64,000 nt of DNA, from positions 1,116,001 to 1,180,000 of the forward strand of contig NZ_CP022753.1 in assembly GCF_002263495.1 (NCBI RefSeq). Direction: 5' to 3'. A program made the translations under genes and the position numbers. How positions within the stretch are numbered: the first letter of the stretch is position 1; every line of letters starts with the position of its first letter. This DNA comes from Nocardiopsis gilva YIM 90087. GTDB taxonomy: Bacteria; Actinomycetota; Actinomycetes; Streptosporangiales; Streptosporangiaceae. Below, piece after piece: positions 16,315 to 25,731 of this stretch. The notes under the pieces are model-generated. The model searched no databases. It was not told the DNA's origin and saw only the letters and a program-made list of their open reading frames with translations.

Positions 16315-17820
16315 GTGAGCACCACCAACACCATCCAGCACTGGATCAACGGGGCCGCCACCCCGGGGGCCTCCACCCGCACCGCACCGGTGTGGAACCC
16401 GGCCACCGGCGCCGAGCAGGCCGCGGTCCTGATGGCCGAGACGAGTGACGTCGACACCGCCGTCGTCGCGGCCGCGACGGCCTTCGAGACCTGGGGCGAG
16501 TCCTCGCTCACCCAGCGGACCCGCGTCATGTTCCGGCTGCGCGAGCTGCTGGTCGAGCACGAGGACGAGCTGGCCGAGATCATCGCCGCCGAGCACGGCA
16601 AGGTGATCGACGACGCCCGCGGCGAGATCGTGCGCGGCCGCGAGATCGTGGAGTACGCCTGCGGCATCATCAGCCACCTCAAGGGCGGTTACTCCGACCA
16701 GATCTCCACCGGGATCGACTCCTTCGACTTCCGCCAGCCGCTGGGCGTGGTCGCCGGGATCACCCCGTTCAACTTCCCCATCATGGTGCCGCTGTGGATG
16801 CACCCCATCGCGATCGCCTGCGGCAACACCTTCGTCCTCAAGCCCAGCGAGCGCGACCCGTCGGCGTCCAACTTCGTCGCCGAGCTGTACAAGCGGGCCG
16901 GGCTGCCCGACGGCGTGTTCAACGTCGTGCACGGCGACAAGGCCGCCGTCGACGCGGTCCTGGACCACCCCGGCATCGAGGCGGTCTCCTTCGTCGGCTC
17001 CACCCCCATCGCTAAGTACGTGCACGAGCGCGCCACCGCCTCGGGCAAGCGCGTGCAGGCGCTGGGCGGCGCCAAGAACCACGCCGTGGTTCTTCCCGAC
17101 GCCGACCTGGAGTACGCCGCCAACCACCTGACCGCCGCCGCGTTCGGCTCGGCCGGGCAGCGGTGCATGGCGATCTCCGCCGCCGTGGCGGTGGGCGAGG
17201 CGGCCGACGCGCTGCTGCCGGTCCTCGCCGAGAAGGCCAAGGCCATCAAGGTCGGCCCCGGCCAGGACGTCGGCAACGACATGGGCCCGGTCATCACCGC
17301 CCAGGCCCGCGACCGCGTCACCTCGTATGTCGCCTCCGGCGTCGAGCAGGGCGCGGTGGCCGTGGTCGACGGCCGCGACCTCAAGGTCGAGGGGCACGAG
17401 GACGGCTTCTTCGTCGGTCCCACGCTGCTGGACCGGGTCACCAAGGAGATGGACGTCTACACAGACGAGGTCTTCGGCCCGCTGCTGGTGGTCGTCCGCG
17501 CAGCCGACCTGGACGAGGCGATCGAGCTGATCAACGCCAACCCGTACGGCAACGGCACCGCGATCTTCACCGGCGACGGCGAGTCCGCCCGCCGCTTCCA
17601 GCGCGGGGTCCACGTCGGGATGATCGGCGTCAACGTGCCGATCCCGGTGCCGATGTCGCACTACTCCTTCGGCGGCTGGAAGGACTCGCTGTTCGGCGAC
17701 AACCACATCCACGGCCCTGAGGGCGTCCACTTCTACACCCGGGCCAAGGTCGTCACCAGCCGCTGGCCGCACGTCTCCCGGTCCGTCGAGGCCGCGTTCA
17801 ACTTCCCGACCCACGGCTAG
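16315..17820 (+). CDS. mmsA: CoA-acylating methylmalonate/malonate semialdehyde dehydrogenase
   Basis: A 501-residue aldehyde dehydrogenase family member, equivalent to B. subtilis IolA. It converts malonic semialdehyde to acetyl-CoA and CO2 with NAD and CoA, the last step of inositol breakdown; it could also serve valine catabolism. HWINGAATPG starts the protein. GITPFNFPIMVPLWM is diagnostic of the MmsA branch, and the nucleophile is Cys284 in GSAGQRCMAIS. The start GTG at 16315 has AAGGA eight bases upstream. It follows iolD by 27 bp. Confidence 0.92.
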   Translation: MSTTNTIQHWINGAATPGASTRTAPVWNPATGAEQAAVLMAETSDVDTAVVAAATAFETWGESSLTQRTRVMFRLRELLVEHEDELAEIIAAEHGKVIDDARGEIVRGREIVEYACGIISHLKGGYSDQISTGIDSFDFRQPLGVVAGITPFNFPIMVPLWMHPIAIACGNTFVLKPSERDPSASNFVAELYKRAGLPDGVFNVVHGDKAAVDAVLDHPGIEAVSFVGSTPIAKYVHERATASGKRVQALGGAKNHAVVLPDADLEYAANHLTAAAFGSAGQRCMAISAAVAVGEAADALLPVLAEKAKAIKVGPGQDVGNDMGPVITAQARDRVTSYVASGVEQGAVAVVDGRDLKVEGHEDGFFVGPTLLDRVTKEMDVYTDEVFGPLLVVVRAADLDEAIELINANPYGNGTAIFTGDGESARRFQRGVHVGMIGVNVPIPVPMSHYSFGGWKDSLFGDNHIHGPEGVHFYTRAKVVTSRWPHVSRSVEAAFNFPTHG

Positions 17821-17859
17821 CGCCGCGGACAGCCACCCCGCCTACGAAAGGTCGACGCA

Positions 17860-18780
17860 ATGACGGAGATGAGCGAGAAGCTGGTCCTGGGCTCCGCCCC
17901 CGACTCCTGGGGCGTGTGGTTCCCGGAGGACGAGTACCAGACTCCGTGGAACCGGTTCCTCGACGAGCTCGCCGAGTCCGGCTACGACTGGCTCGAGCTC
18001 GGCCCCTACGGCTACCTGCCCACCGACCCGAAGCAGCTCGCCGACGAGGTCGGCAAGCGGAACCTGAAGGTCTCCGGCGGCACCGTGTTCGGCTCGCTGC
18101 ACCGCCCGGAGCGCTGGGACGACATGCTCTCCACCGTGCGCAAGGTCGCCGAGCTGACCGCAGCGGTCGGAGCGCACCACCTGGTGTTCATCCCAACGAT
18201 GTTCCGCGACGAGAAGACCGGGGAGTTCTCCGAGCCGCCGACGCTCGACGACGGACAGTGGACCGCGCTGACCAAGGCCGCCGACGAGCTCGGCAAGATC
18301 CTGCTCAACGACTACGACGTCCGGCTCTGCCTGCACTCGCACGCCGACTCCCACATCCAGACCCAGCCCGAGATCGAGCGGTTCCTCGACGGCACCGACT
18401 CCGACCTCGTCTCCCTGTGCCTGGACACCGGGCATGTCGCCTACGGGGGCGGCGACGCCGTCGACCTGATCAGCCGCTACTCCGAGCGGGTCGGATACGT
18501 GCACATCAAGCAGATGGACCCGGAGATCATCCGGCAGGTCAACGAGGAGCGCCTCTCCTTCGGCGAGGCCGTCAAGCGCGGCGTGTGCGTCGAGCCGCCC
18601 GCGGGCGAGCCCGCACCGGCCGCCGTGGTCGACGCGCTCAAGGAGGTCGACGCCCGCCTCTTCGTGATCGTCGAGCAGGACCTCTACCCGTGCGAGCCGG
18701 ATGTGCCCAAGCCCATCGCGGTGCGCACCCGCAAGTACCTCAACAGCTGCGGGCTGGGAGCCCGTTACCAGAAGGCGTGA
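17860..18780 (+). CDS. iolE: Inosose dehydratase-like TIM barrel (IolE)
   Basis: A 306-residue xylose-isomerase-like barrel. SAPDSWGVWFPED near residue 12, HLVFIP, LCLHSHADSHIQT and LCLDTGHVAYGGGD are the metal-binding strands of IolE-type proteins. It should dehydrate scyllo-inosose to the trihydroxycyclohexanedione used by IolD. An inosose isomerase (IolI) role cannot be excluded by eye. ATG 17860 has GAAAGG eight bases upstream. It is the last catabolic gene before the transporter genes. Confidence 0.85.
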   Translation: MTEMSEKLVLGSAPDSWGVWFPEDEYQTPWNRFLDELAESGYDWLELGPYGYLPTDPKQLADEVGKRNLKVSGGTVFGSLHRPERWDDMLSTVRKVAELTAAVGAHHLVFIPTMFRDEKTGEFSEPPTLDDGQWTALTKAADELGKILLNDYDVRLCLHSHADSHIQTQPEIERFLDGTDSDLVSLCLDTGHVAYGGGDAVDLISRYSERVGYVHIKQMDPEIIRQVNEERLSFGEAVKRGVCVEPPAGEPAPAAVVDALKEVDARLFVIVEQDLYPCEPDVPKPIAVRTRKYLNSCGLGARYQKA

Positions 18781-18820
18781 GATATGGCGTGAACCTCGCC
18801 TGTATCACCCACCGCTGAAC

Positions 18821-18865
18821 CCGGGCCGGATTCCCCCGCCGGCCACAAGCCCGCCGCCGGCCCGG
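18821..18865 (+). terminator. Intra-operon hairpin between iolE and the ABC importer genes
   Basis: CCGGGCCGG (18821-18829) pairs with CCGGCCCGG (18857-18865), with additional pairing possible inside the 27-nt loop. It may be an attenuator or mRNA-processing site that adjusts transporter expression. Confidence 0.35.
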
Positions 18866-18951
18866 ATTCCCCGCAAGTCGTACCACCCACCGCGACCACG
18901 AAAGGTTTCCACCGATTCACCCCACACTCCTCCTCCTGAGAGGTTCCCGTC

Positions 18952-19932
18952 ATGAACTACACCCGCAAACTCACGATCGCCCTCGCCGGTGCCGCCAGCA
19001 TCGTCCTGGCCGCCTCGGCCTGCAGTTCCGAGGGCGGTAAGCAGGAGACGGCCGCCGGCGGCGCCGACACGCCGGAGCTCACCATCGCGATGATCACCCA
19101 CGAGGTCCCCGGAGACTCCTTCTGGGACAAGGTGCGCGCCGGTGCCGAGGCCGCGGCGGAGAAGAGCAACGTCACCCTCGAGTACTCCTCCGACCCGGAG
19201 GCCACCAAGCAGGCCACGCTGATCCAGACCGCCATCGACAAGAAGGTCGACGGCATCGCGGTCACCCTGGCCAAGCCCGAGGCGCTCAAGGGCGCGATCA
19301 AGAAGGCCAACGAAGCCGGGATCCCCGTCGTCGGCCTCAACGCCGGGCTCGACCACTGGGAGGAGCTCGGGCTCACCGAGTACTTCGGCACCGACGAGTC
19401 CGTGGCGGGTGAGGCCTTCGGCGAGCGGCTCAACGAGGTCGGGGCCGAGAAGACGCTGTGCGTGATCCACGAGCAGGGCCACGTCGCCCTGGAGACCCGC
19501 TGCTCCTCGCTCGCGAAGACGTTCGACGGCGATTCCGAGACCCTGTACGTCGACGGGGCGAGCATGCCCGACGTGAAGTCGAGCATCACCTCCAAGCTCC
19601 AGGAGGACAAGGACGTCGACTACGTCGCCACGCTCGGCGCCCCCTACGCGATGGGCGCACTGGACGCGGTCGACAACGCGGGAAGCGACGCCAAGGTCGC
19701 GACCTTCGACACCGACAAGAACCTGATCGGCGCGATCCAGGACGGCCTCGTGGAGTGGGCCGTGGACCAGCAGCCCTACCTGCAGGGCTACCTGGCCGTC
19801 GACGGCCTGTGGCTCTACAACGTCAACGGCAACGTCTCCGGCGGCGGCAAGGCCGTGCTGACCGGTCCGAGCTTCATCGACAAGAGCAACATCGACGACA
19901 TCAAGGTGTTCGCTGAGAAGGGCACCCGGTGA
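18952..19932 (+). CDS. Sugar (inositol) ABC transporter substrate-binding lipoprotein
   Basis: A 326-residue periplasmic-binding-protein-like lipoprotein. The signal peptide ends in the lipobox LAASAC (lipidated Cys near residue 24). The mature protein is a type 1 sugar-binding fold: TIAMITHEVPGDSFWDKV, then KVDGIAVTLAKPEALKGAI and GIPVVGLNAG, as in RbsB/IbpA-like proteins. From its position among iol genes the ligand is probably myo-inositol. SD GAGAGG precedes ATG 18952. It is followed by the permease after 6 bp. Confidence 0.87.
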   Translation: MNYTRKLTIALAGAASIVLAASACSSEGGKQETAAGGADTPELTIAMITHEVPGDSFWDKVRAGAEAAAEKSNVTLEYSSDPEATKQATLIQTAIDKKVDGIAVTLAKPEALKGAIKKANEAGIPVVGLNAGLDHWEELGLTEYFGTDESVAGEAFGERLNEVGAEKTLCVIHEQGHVALETRCSSLAKTFDGDSETLYVDGASMPDVKSSITSKLQEDKDVDYVATLGAPYAMGALDAVDNAGSDAKVATFDTDKNLIGAIQDGLVEWAVDQQPYLQGYLAVDGLWLYNVNGNVSGGGKAVLTGPSFIDKSNIDDIKVFAEKGTR

Positions 19933-19938
19933 CCCACC

Positions 19939-21006
19939 ATGAGCCAGACACTGACCGCTAGGGAGCCCGTGTCCGAGACGTCCGAGAAGACGTTGCGGGT
20001 GGGCCAGCGCTCCCTGCTGAGTCGCTTTATGCGCCGCCCCGAAGTGGGCTCGCTCCTGGGCGCGATCGTTGTCTTCGTGCTGTTCTTCGCCCTGGCCGAG
20101 CCGTTCCGGCAGGCGTCGTCGCTGATGACGGTGCTGTACGCCAGTTCGATCATCGGCATCATGGCCGTGGGCGTCGCGCTGCTGATGATCGGCGGGGAGT
20201 TCGACCTGTCCGCCGGTGTCTCCGTCATCACCGCGTCGCTGGCCGCTGCGATCCTCAGCTTCCAGCTCAACCTCAACGTTTGGGCGGGCGCCGGCCTCGC
20301 ACTGGCCCTCGCGCTGACCATCGGGTTCGTCAACGGTGTGATCCTGGTGCGCACGAAGCTGCCCAGCTTCCTGGTCACACTGTCGATGTTCCTGATGCTG
20401 CAGGGGCTCAACATCGCGGTGACCAAGCTGATCACCGGCAAGGTGTCGACCGACAGCATCCGCAATATGGACGGGTTCGCCTCCGCGCAGGTGGTGTTCT
20501 CCTCCTACGTGCCCATTCCCGGCCTGGGCGTCAGCGTCCGGATCACCGTGCTGTGGTGGATTCTGTTCGTCGCCGTGGCCACGTGGGTGCTGATGCGCAC
20601 CAAGGTCGGCAACTGGATCTACGCCGTCGGCGGCAACGCCGAGAGCGCCCGCGCCGTCGGCGTGCCGGTGGCCAAGGTCAAGATCGGGCTGTTCATGACC
20701 GTCGGGTTCTTCGCCTGGTTCAGCGGGATGCACCTGCTGATGGCGTCCGGCGTGCAGCAGTCCGGTGAGGGCGTCGGCAACGAGCTGCTCTACATCATGG
20801 CCGCCGTGGTCGGCGGATGCCTGCTCACCGGTGGCTACGGAACCGTCATCGGCGCGGCCATCGGTTCGCTCATCTACGGCATGACCAAGCAGGGCATCGT
20901 CTACGCCGGCTGGGACAACAACTGGATCATGTTCTTCGTCGGAGCGATGCTGCTGCTCGCCGTCGTCGTCAACATGTGGGTCCGCACCCAGAGTTCGAAG
21001 AGGTGA
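19939..21006 (+). CDS. Ribose/inositol-type ABC transporter permease
   Basis: A 355-residue RbsC-family permease with about eight to ten membrane segments between residues 35 and 345. The hallmark GGEFDLSAGVSVITASLAAA (about residues 85-104) is present, as is VGGNAESARAVGVPV, the coupling-helix region for the ATPase. It would form the membrane channel as a homodimer. It sits between the binding protein (6 bp upstream) and the ATPase gene (7 bp downstream). Confidence 0.88.
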   Translation: MSQTLTAREPVSETSEKTLRVGQRSLLSRFMRRPEVGSLLGAIVVFVLFFALAEPFRQASSLMTVLYASSIIGIMAVGVALLMIGGEFDLSAGVSVITASLAAAILSFQLNLNVWAGAGLALALALTIGFVNGVILVRTKLPSFLVTLSMFLMLQGLNIAVTKLITGKVSTDSIRNMDGFASAQVVFSSYVPIPGLGVSVRITVLWWILFVAVATWVLMRTKVGNWIYAVGGNAESARAVGVPVAKVKIGLFMTVGFFAWFSGMHLLMASGVQQSGEGVGNELLYIMAAVVGGCLLTGGYGTVIGAAIGSLIYGMTKQGIVYAGWDNNWIMFFVGAMLLLAVVVNMWVRTQSSKR

Positions 21007-21013
21007 CCGCGGG

Positions 21014-22018
21014 GTGAATGCGATGACCAAGACCACCAAGCCGGAAACAGGAGTGGCCGCGCCGGCGCCCCGGCGGCACGGCGACTCCTCGGCGCCGGTC
21101 CTTCAGCTGAAGGGCGTCGGCAAGTCATTCGGCAACATCAAGGCGCTGTCCGGGATCGACCTCAAGGTCAGCTCCGGAGAGGTGACCTGCATCCTTGGCG
21201 ACAACGGTGCCGGGAAGTCCACCCTGATCAAGATCATCGCCGGTCTGCACGCGCCCACCGCGGGCGAGTACATGGTCGACGGTGAGCCGGTGCACTTCTC
21301 CTCGCCGCGCGAGGCCCTGGACCGCGGGATCGCCACCGTCTACCAGGACCTGGCGATGGTGTCGCTGATGCCGGTCTGGCGGAACTTCTTCCTCGGATCG
21401 GAGCTGCGCACCGGGTTCGGCCCGGTCAAGATGCTCGAAGTCGACAAGATGCGCCGCATCGCCGACGAAGAGCTGAAGAAGATGGGCATCGACCTGCCCG
21501 ACATCGACGCGCCAATCAGCAACCTCTCGGGCGGCCAGAAGCAGGTCGTGGCGATCGCCCGCGCGGTCTACTTCGGCGCCCGCGTCCTGATCCTGGACGA
21601 GCCGACGGCGGCGCTCGGCGTCAAGCAGTCGGGTGTGGTGCTGAAGTACATCAACGCGGCGCGCGAGGCGGGACTGGGCGTCATCTTCATCACCCACAAC
21701 CCGCACCACGCGTTCATGGTCGGCGACCACTTCGCGGTGCTCAAGCTCGGCCAGATGGAGCTGGACGCTCCCCGCTCCGAGCTGAGCCTGGACGACCTCA
21801 CGCACCACATGGCGGGTGGCGCGGAGCTCGACGCGCTGGAGCACGAGCTCACGCGCGGCGGGACACCCGAGGTCCATCCCTTGCACGACGTCTCGGCAAA
21901 GGAGCTGAAGGGCGTCGGCGCGGCGATCCAGGCGGCGGACGCGGTCTCCGAGGAGGGAGCGGAGAGCGCGTCGGCCGAAGCCTCCGGAGGCGCCGCCACG
22001 AAACCGTCGGCCGACTGA
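21014..22018 (+). CDS. Sugar ABC transporter ATP-binding protein (single NBD)
   Basis: A 334-residue ATPase with one nucleotide-binding domain: Walker A GDNGAGKST, signature NLSGGQKQ, Walker B VLILDEPTAALG and His switch ITHNPHH. RbsA-type proteins usually carry two fused NBDs. This single-domain form is like FrcA-type actinobacterial and rhizobial transporters and must dimerise. The last 80 residues are an Ala/Glu-rich tail of unknown role. GTG 21014 and ATG 21023 are both possible starts. Confidence 0.87.
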   Translation: MNAMTKTTKPETGVAAPAPRRHGDSSAPVLQLKGVGKSFGNIKALSGIDLKVSSGEVTCILGDNGAGKSTLIKIIAGLHAPTAGEYMVDGEPVHFSSPREALDRGIATVYQDLAMVSLMPVWRNFFLGSELRTGFGPVKMLEVDKMRRIADEELKKMGIDLPDIDAPISNLSGGQKQVVAIARAVYFGARVLILDEPTAALGVKQSGVVLKYINAAREAGLGVIFITHNPHHAFMVGDHFAVLKLGQMELDAPRSELSLDDLTHHMAGGAELDALEHELTRGGTPEVHPLHDVSAKELKGVGAAIQAADAVSEEGAESASAEASGGAATKPSAD

Positions 22019-22068
22019 CGGACTTGGACAGTCGGCTCCCGGAAACACGTAGCAGGAAGGACAGCCAC

Positions 22069-23073
22069 ATGACCGTCAACGTCGGCGTCATCGGCGCTGG
22101 CATGATCGGCGCCGACCACGTCCGCAGACTCTCCACCATCGTGAGCGGGGCCCAGGTCACCGCGGTGACCGACATCGACGCCGATCGGGCCGCGTCGGTC
22201 GCCGCGGGCGTGGGCGCACGATCGCTGGCCACCGGACAGGAGGTGATCGACGCCGCGGACGTGGACGCGGTGCTGGTCACCTCCTGGGGGCCGGCGCACG
22301 CGGAGTCGGTGCTCGGCGCCATCGCGGCGGGCAAGCCGGTGTTCTGTGAGAAGCCGCTGGCCACCACGGCCGAGGACTGCCACAAGATCATCGACGCCGA
22401 GACCGCGCACGGGCGGCGCCTGGTGCAGGTCGGGTTCATGCGCCGGTACGACGCCGGGTACCGCGCTATGAAGCAGGTCATCGACAGCGGGGAGATCGGA
22501 ACCCCGCTGATGGTGCACTGCGCGCACCGCAACCCGACCGTCCCGGAGCGCTACCACTCCGAGATGGCCACGCACGACACCGCCGTGCACGAGATCGACA
22601 CGGTCCGCTGGCTGCTGGGCGACGAGATCGTCTCGGCGCAGGTGCTCACCCCCCGCAGGACCAGCCACCGGTTCGAGCACCTGCAGGACCCGCAGATCAT
22701 GCTGTTCGAGACCGCCGAGGGCGCCCGCGTCGACGTCGAGGTGTTCGTCAACTGCCAGTACGGCTACGACATCCAGTGCGAGGCCGTGGGGGAGACGGGC
22801 ACCGTGCGGCTGCCCGACCCCGCCGCGCCGGTGGTGCGCAGCGCCGGGCGGCAGAGCGGCCCCGTGCTGCAGGACTGGAAGGACCGCTTCGCCGAGGCCT
22901 ACGACGTGGAGATCCAGGAGTGGGTGGACTCGGTCGCGGCGGGCGCGGTGAGCGGCCCCAGCTCGTGGGACGGCTACGCCGCGGCGATGATCTGCGACGC
23001 CAACGTGGAGGCGCTGCACACCGGGGAGATCGTCAGCACCGGCCTGAAGGACCGTCCGGCCTTCTACGCCTGA
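22069..23073 (+). CDS. iolG: Inositol 2-dehydrogenase (second copy)
   Basis: A 334-residue Gfo/Idh/MocA dehydrogenase: MTVNVGVIGAGMIGADHV Rossmann motif, VFCEKPLATTAEDC with the catalytic Lys, VGFMRRYDAGY, and THDTAVHEIDTVRWLLGD carrying the Asp/His pair of inositol dehydrogenases. It fits canonical IolG better than the copy at 10545. ATG 22069 has AGGAAGGA eight bases upstream, and the gene follows the ATPase by 50 bp. The product is scyllo-inosose, the IolE substrate. Confidence 0.88.
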   Translation: MTVNVGVIGAGMIGADHVRRLSTIVSGAQVTAVTDIDADRAASVAAGVGARSLATGQEVIDAADVDAVLVTSWGPAHAESVLGAIAAGKPVFCEKPLATTAEDCHKIIDAETAHGRRLVQVGFMRRYDAGYRAMKQVIDSGEIGTPLMVHCAHRNPTVPERYHSEMATHDTAVHEIDTVRWLLGDEIVSAQVLTPRRTSHRFEHLQDPQIMLFETAEGARVDVEVFVNCQYGYDIQCEAVGETGTVRLPDPAAPVVRSAGRQSGPVLQDWKDRFAEAYDVEIQEWVDSVAAGAVSGPSSWDGYAAAMICDANVEALHTGEIVSTGLKDRPAFYA

Positions 23074-23095
23074 CCGACACGAGGAGTCCTACGCC

Positions 23096-23962
23096 GTGAA
23101 GATCGCCCTTGATCCGTACATGTTCCGCGGTCTGCCGATGGCCGAGATGGTGCGGACCGTCGCGGACATCGGCTACCGCCATATCGAGCTGTCGCCGCGT
23201 GCGGAGTTCATGCCGTTCTTCCTGCATCCGCGGGCCGACGACGACAAAGTCGCCGAGCTGCGCAAAGTGCTGCGGGAGACCGGGGTGGAGCTGTCCAGCG
23301 TGCTGCCGCTGTACAAGTGGTCCAGCCCGATCGAGGAGGAGCGCCAGGCGGCGGTCCGCTACTGGAAGCGGATGATCGAGGTCACTGTCGAGCTGGGCTG
23401 CGACCTGATGAACTCCGAGTTCAACGGGCGCCCGGAGAAGGCGGCGGAGAGCGAGGCCGCGTTCTGGAAGTCGATGGAGGAGCCGCTGCCCGTCTTCGAG
23501 CGCGAGGGGGTCTCCCTCAACCTCGAAGCGCACCCGGGTGACTTCTGCGAGGTCAACGAGCCGGCCGTGGACCTGGTGCGGGCCATCAACAAGCCCTGGG
23601 TGAACTACCTGTACTGCGCGCCGCACACCTTCCACCTGTCCGGGGACGACCCGGGCGCGGACATCCGCGGGATGATGCGGTACGCCGGGGACAAGCTCCA
23701 GCACCTGCACATCGCGGACTCCTTCAACCACAAGGGGTCCTCGGGGCTGCGCTACATCCTCAAGCCGCCGGGGACCCCGGCGCGGATCCACCAGCACCTG
23801 GACATCGGGCAGGGCGAGGTGGACTGGGACGTGTTCTTCTCGACGCTGCGCGACATGGAGTTCGACGGGGTCGCCACCGTCTGCGTGTTCGCCTGGGAGG
23901 AGCGCGCCCGGGAGTCGAGCGAGTTCATGCTGCAGCGCGTCAGCAAGGAGCTGGCGGCCTGA
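23096..23962 (+). CDS. iolH: IolH-like sugar phosphate isomerase/epimerase
   Basis: A 288-residue TIM barrel, matching the length of B. subtilis IolH. It opens MKIALDPYMFRGL and contains NLEAHPGDFCEVNEPAVDL, YCAPHTFHLSGDD and HLHIADSFNH, giving conserved Glu/His/Asp metal ligands. IolH's exact reaction is not settled. GTG start at 23096, 22 bp after iolG. Last gene of the inositol run before a strong terminator. Confidence 0.82.
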   Translation: MKIALDPYMFRGLPMAEMVRTVADIGYRHIELSPRAEFMPFFLHPRADDDKVAELRKVLRETGVELSSVLPLYKWSSPIEEERQAAVRYWKRMIEVTVELGCDLMNSEFNGRPEKAAESEAAFWKSMEEPLPVFEREGVSLNLEAHPGDFCEVNEPAVDLVRAINKPWVNYLYCAPHTFHLSGDDPGADIRGMMRYAGDKLQHLHIADSFNHKGSSGLRYILKPPGTPARIHQHLDIGQGEVDWDVFFSTLRDMEFDGVATVCVFAWEERARESSEFMLQRVSKELAA

Positions 23963-24054
23963 CCGGCACATTCGTCCCGCACTCGGGAGAATTCTCCAGC
24001 CCGGACGCGTCGGAATGCCACGACCTCCCCGGCACAGGAGGTCGACGCGTCCGC

Positions 24055-24098
24055 GAGCACGTCACGGGGCCCGGCCGGGCCCCGTGACGTGCTCTTTT
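24055..24098 (+). terminator. Terminator of the inositol operon
   Basis: A perfect 40-bp palindrome (20-bp arms, no spacer, core CCCGGCCGGG) at 24055-24094, followed by TTTT. Best Rho-independent terminator in the window. Confidence 0.85.
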
Positions 24099-24132
24099 GT
24101 CGGGATTTTGGGTAGTTGAACCGAACAAAACC

Positions 24133-24143
24133 GAACCCGGTTC
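24133..24143. promoter_or_regulatory. Candidate operator upstream of SDR gene
   Basis: Palindrome GAACCCGGTTC, in an AT-richer stretch holding three direct ACCGAAC-like motifs (24119-24138), 37 bp before the SDR start. Regulator unknown. Confidence 0.35.
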
Positions 24144-24179
24144 TAGTTTTCGCGGCGACAAGTCTGTAGAGTGCCGCGC

Positions 24180-24953
24180 ATGGAGCTGAATGGAGTTGCC
24201 GCCCTGGTGTCCGGCGGCGCGAGCGGACTGGGTGAAGCCACCGTCAAGGAACTGGCCACGGCGGGTGCGACCGTCGTCATCGCCGACCTGAACGCCGAGC
24301 GCGGCGAGGCGCTGGCCAAGGAGGTCGGTGGCGTCTTCGTCACCACCGACGTGTCCGACGAGGACCAGGTCGCCGCTGCGGTCCAAGCCGCCGTCGACAC
24401 GGGGAAGCCGCTGCGCGTGGCCGTCTCCTGCGCCGGGATCGGCTGGGCGACCCGCACGGTCAACCGCGACGGGCAGCCGCACGACCTCGCGAGCTACAAG
24501 AAGGTCATCGACGTCAACCTGATCGGCACGTTCAACGTGGTGCGCCTGGCGGCGGCCGCGATGGGCAAGACCGACCCGATCAACGAGGACGGCGAGCGCG
24601 GCGCGATCGTCAACACCGCCTCGCTGGCCGGGATCGAGGGGCAGATCGGACAGATCGCCTACTCGTCCTCCAAGGGCGGCATCATCGGCATGACCGTCCC
24701 GGCCGCGCGCGACCTCGCCGCGATCGGCGTCCGCGTCAACACGGTGGCGCCGGGCATCCTGGACACGCCCATCTACGGCCAGGGGCCGGAGTCCGACGCG
24801 TTCAAGGAGCGCCTGGCCGCACCGGTGCCCTTCCCCAAGCGCCTGGGGACCGCCGCGGAGTTCGGCAAGCTGGTCCGCTCGCTGGTCGAGATCAGCTACA
24901 TCAACGCGGAGGTGGTCCGGATCGACGGCGGCCTGCGCATGCAGCCCAAGTAA
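24180..24953 (+). CDS. SDR-family 3-hydroxyacyl-CoA dehydrogenase-like oxidoreductase
   Basis: A 257-residue short-chain dehydrogenase. The cofactor motif [11 protein letters not shown] and [11 protein letters not shown] (Asp favouring NAD) are near the N-terminus, and the catalytic Tyr/Lys lie in [14 protein letters not shown]. The sequence resembles type 2 3-hydroxyacyl-CoA dehydrogenases (HSD17B10-like). With the crotonase 13 bp downstream it would perform consecutive hydration and oxidation of an enoyl-CoA. ATG 24180 is used; the GTG at 24171 gives a slightly longer form with no better ribosome site. Confidence 0.82.
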   Translation: MELNGVAALVSGGASGLGEATVKELATAGATVVIADLNAERGEALAKEVGGVFVTTDVSDEDQVAAAVQAAVDTGKPLRVAVSCAGIGWATRTVNRDGQPHDLASYKKVIDVNLIGTFNVVRLAAAAMGKTDPINEDGERGAIVNTASLAGIEGQIGQIAYSSSKGGIIGMTVPAARDLAAIGVRVNTVAPGILDTPIYGQGPESDAFKERLAAPVPFPKRLGTAAEFGKLVRSLVEISYINAEVVRIDGGLRMQPK

Positions 24954-24966
24954 GGGAAAGGCCATC

Positions 24967-25731
24967 ATGAGCGACGAGGTGCTGTACACGGCCGAGGACG
25001 GCGTCGCCGTCATCACCATCAACCGGCCCAAGGCGAAGAACTCCGTCAACGCGGCGGTGGCGCGCGGCATCGCCGATGCCCTGGACGACCTCGACGCCCG
25101 CACGGACCTGGTTGTCGGCATCATCACCGGCGCGGAGGGCACGTTCTGCGCGGGGATGGACCTGAAGGCGTTCATGCAGGGCGAGGTCCCGATCGTCGAG
25201 GGCCGCGGCTTCGCCGGATTCGCCCAGCGTGGCCCGAAGAAGCCCCTGATCGCCGCGGTCGAGGGCTACGCCCTGGCCGGCGGCTTCGAGGCCGTACTCG
25301 CCTGCGACCTCGTGGTGGCCGCCGAGGACGCCACATTCGGCATCCCCGAGGTCACCCGCGGCCTGGTCGCCGGCGGCGGCGGACTGCTCCGTCTGCAGCA
25401 CCGCATCCCGCGCAACATCGCCATGGAACTCGCCCTCACCGGCGACAAGGTCCCGGCCCCGCGCATGGCCGAGCTCGGCCTGGTCAACCACGTCACCCCC
25501 AACGGCGGTGCCCTGGCCGAAGCCAAGGCTCTCGCCACCAGGATCGCCGCCAACGCACCGATGGCGGTCGCGGTGACCAAGCGGGTGATCACGGAATCCA
25601 CCGACTGGCCGACCGACACCATGTGGTCCCAGCAAGACGAGCTCATCAGCCCCGTCTTCACCAGCCACGACGCCATGGAAGGCGCCGCAGCCTTCGCCGA
25701 ACGCCGCCCCCCGGTCTGGAAGGGCGAGTGA
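24967..25731 (+). CDS. Enoyl-CoA hydratase/isomerase family protein (crotonase)
   Basis: A 254-residue crotonase. Oxyanion-hole segments are EGTFCAGMDLKAF and AVEGYALAGGFEAVLACDLVVA. IPEVTRGLVAGGGGLLRL contains the catalytic Glu position (E in IPEV). It acts on a short- or branched-chain enoyl-CoA; the substrate is not readable. GGGAAAGG lies upstream of ATG 24967. It forms a pair with the preceding SDR and is followed by a hairpin terminator. Confidence 0.85.
   Translation: MSDEVLYTAEDGVAVITINRPKAKNSVNAAVARGIADALDDLDARTDLVVGIITGAEGTFCAGMDLKAFMQGEVPIVEGRGFAGFAQRGPKKPLIAAVEGYALAGGFEAVLACDLVVAAEDATFGIPEVTRGLVAGGGGLLRLQHRIPRNIAMELALTGDKVPAPRMAELGLVNHVTPNGGALAEAKALATRIAANAPMAVAVTKRVITESTDWPTDTMWSQQDELISPVFTSHDAMEGAAAFAERRPPVWKGE

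Noticed and set aside
14245-17814. A very long open frame on the minus strand opposite iolD and mmsA
   Set aside because: It is a GC-skew shadow. The plus-strand genes here have intact catalytic motifs and ribosome sites, and the antisense product is a low-complexity Val/Gly/Asp/His string.
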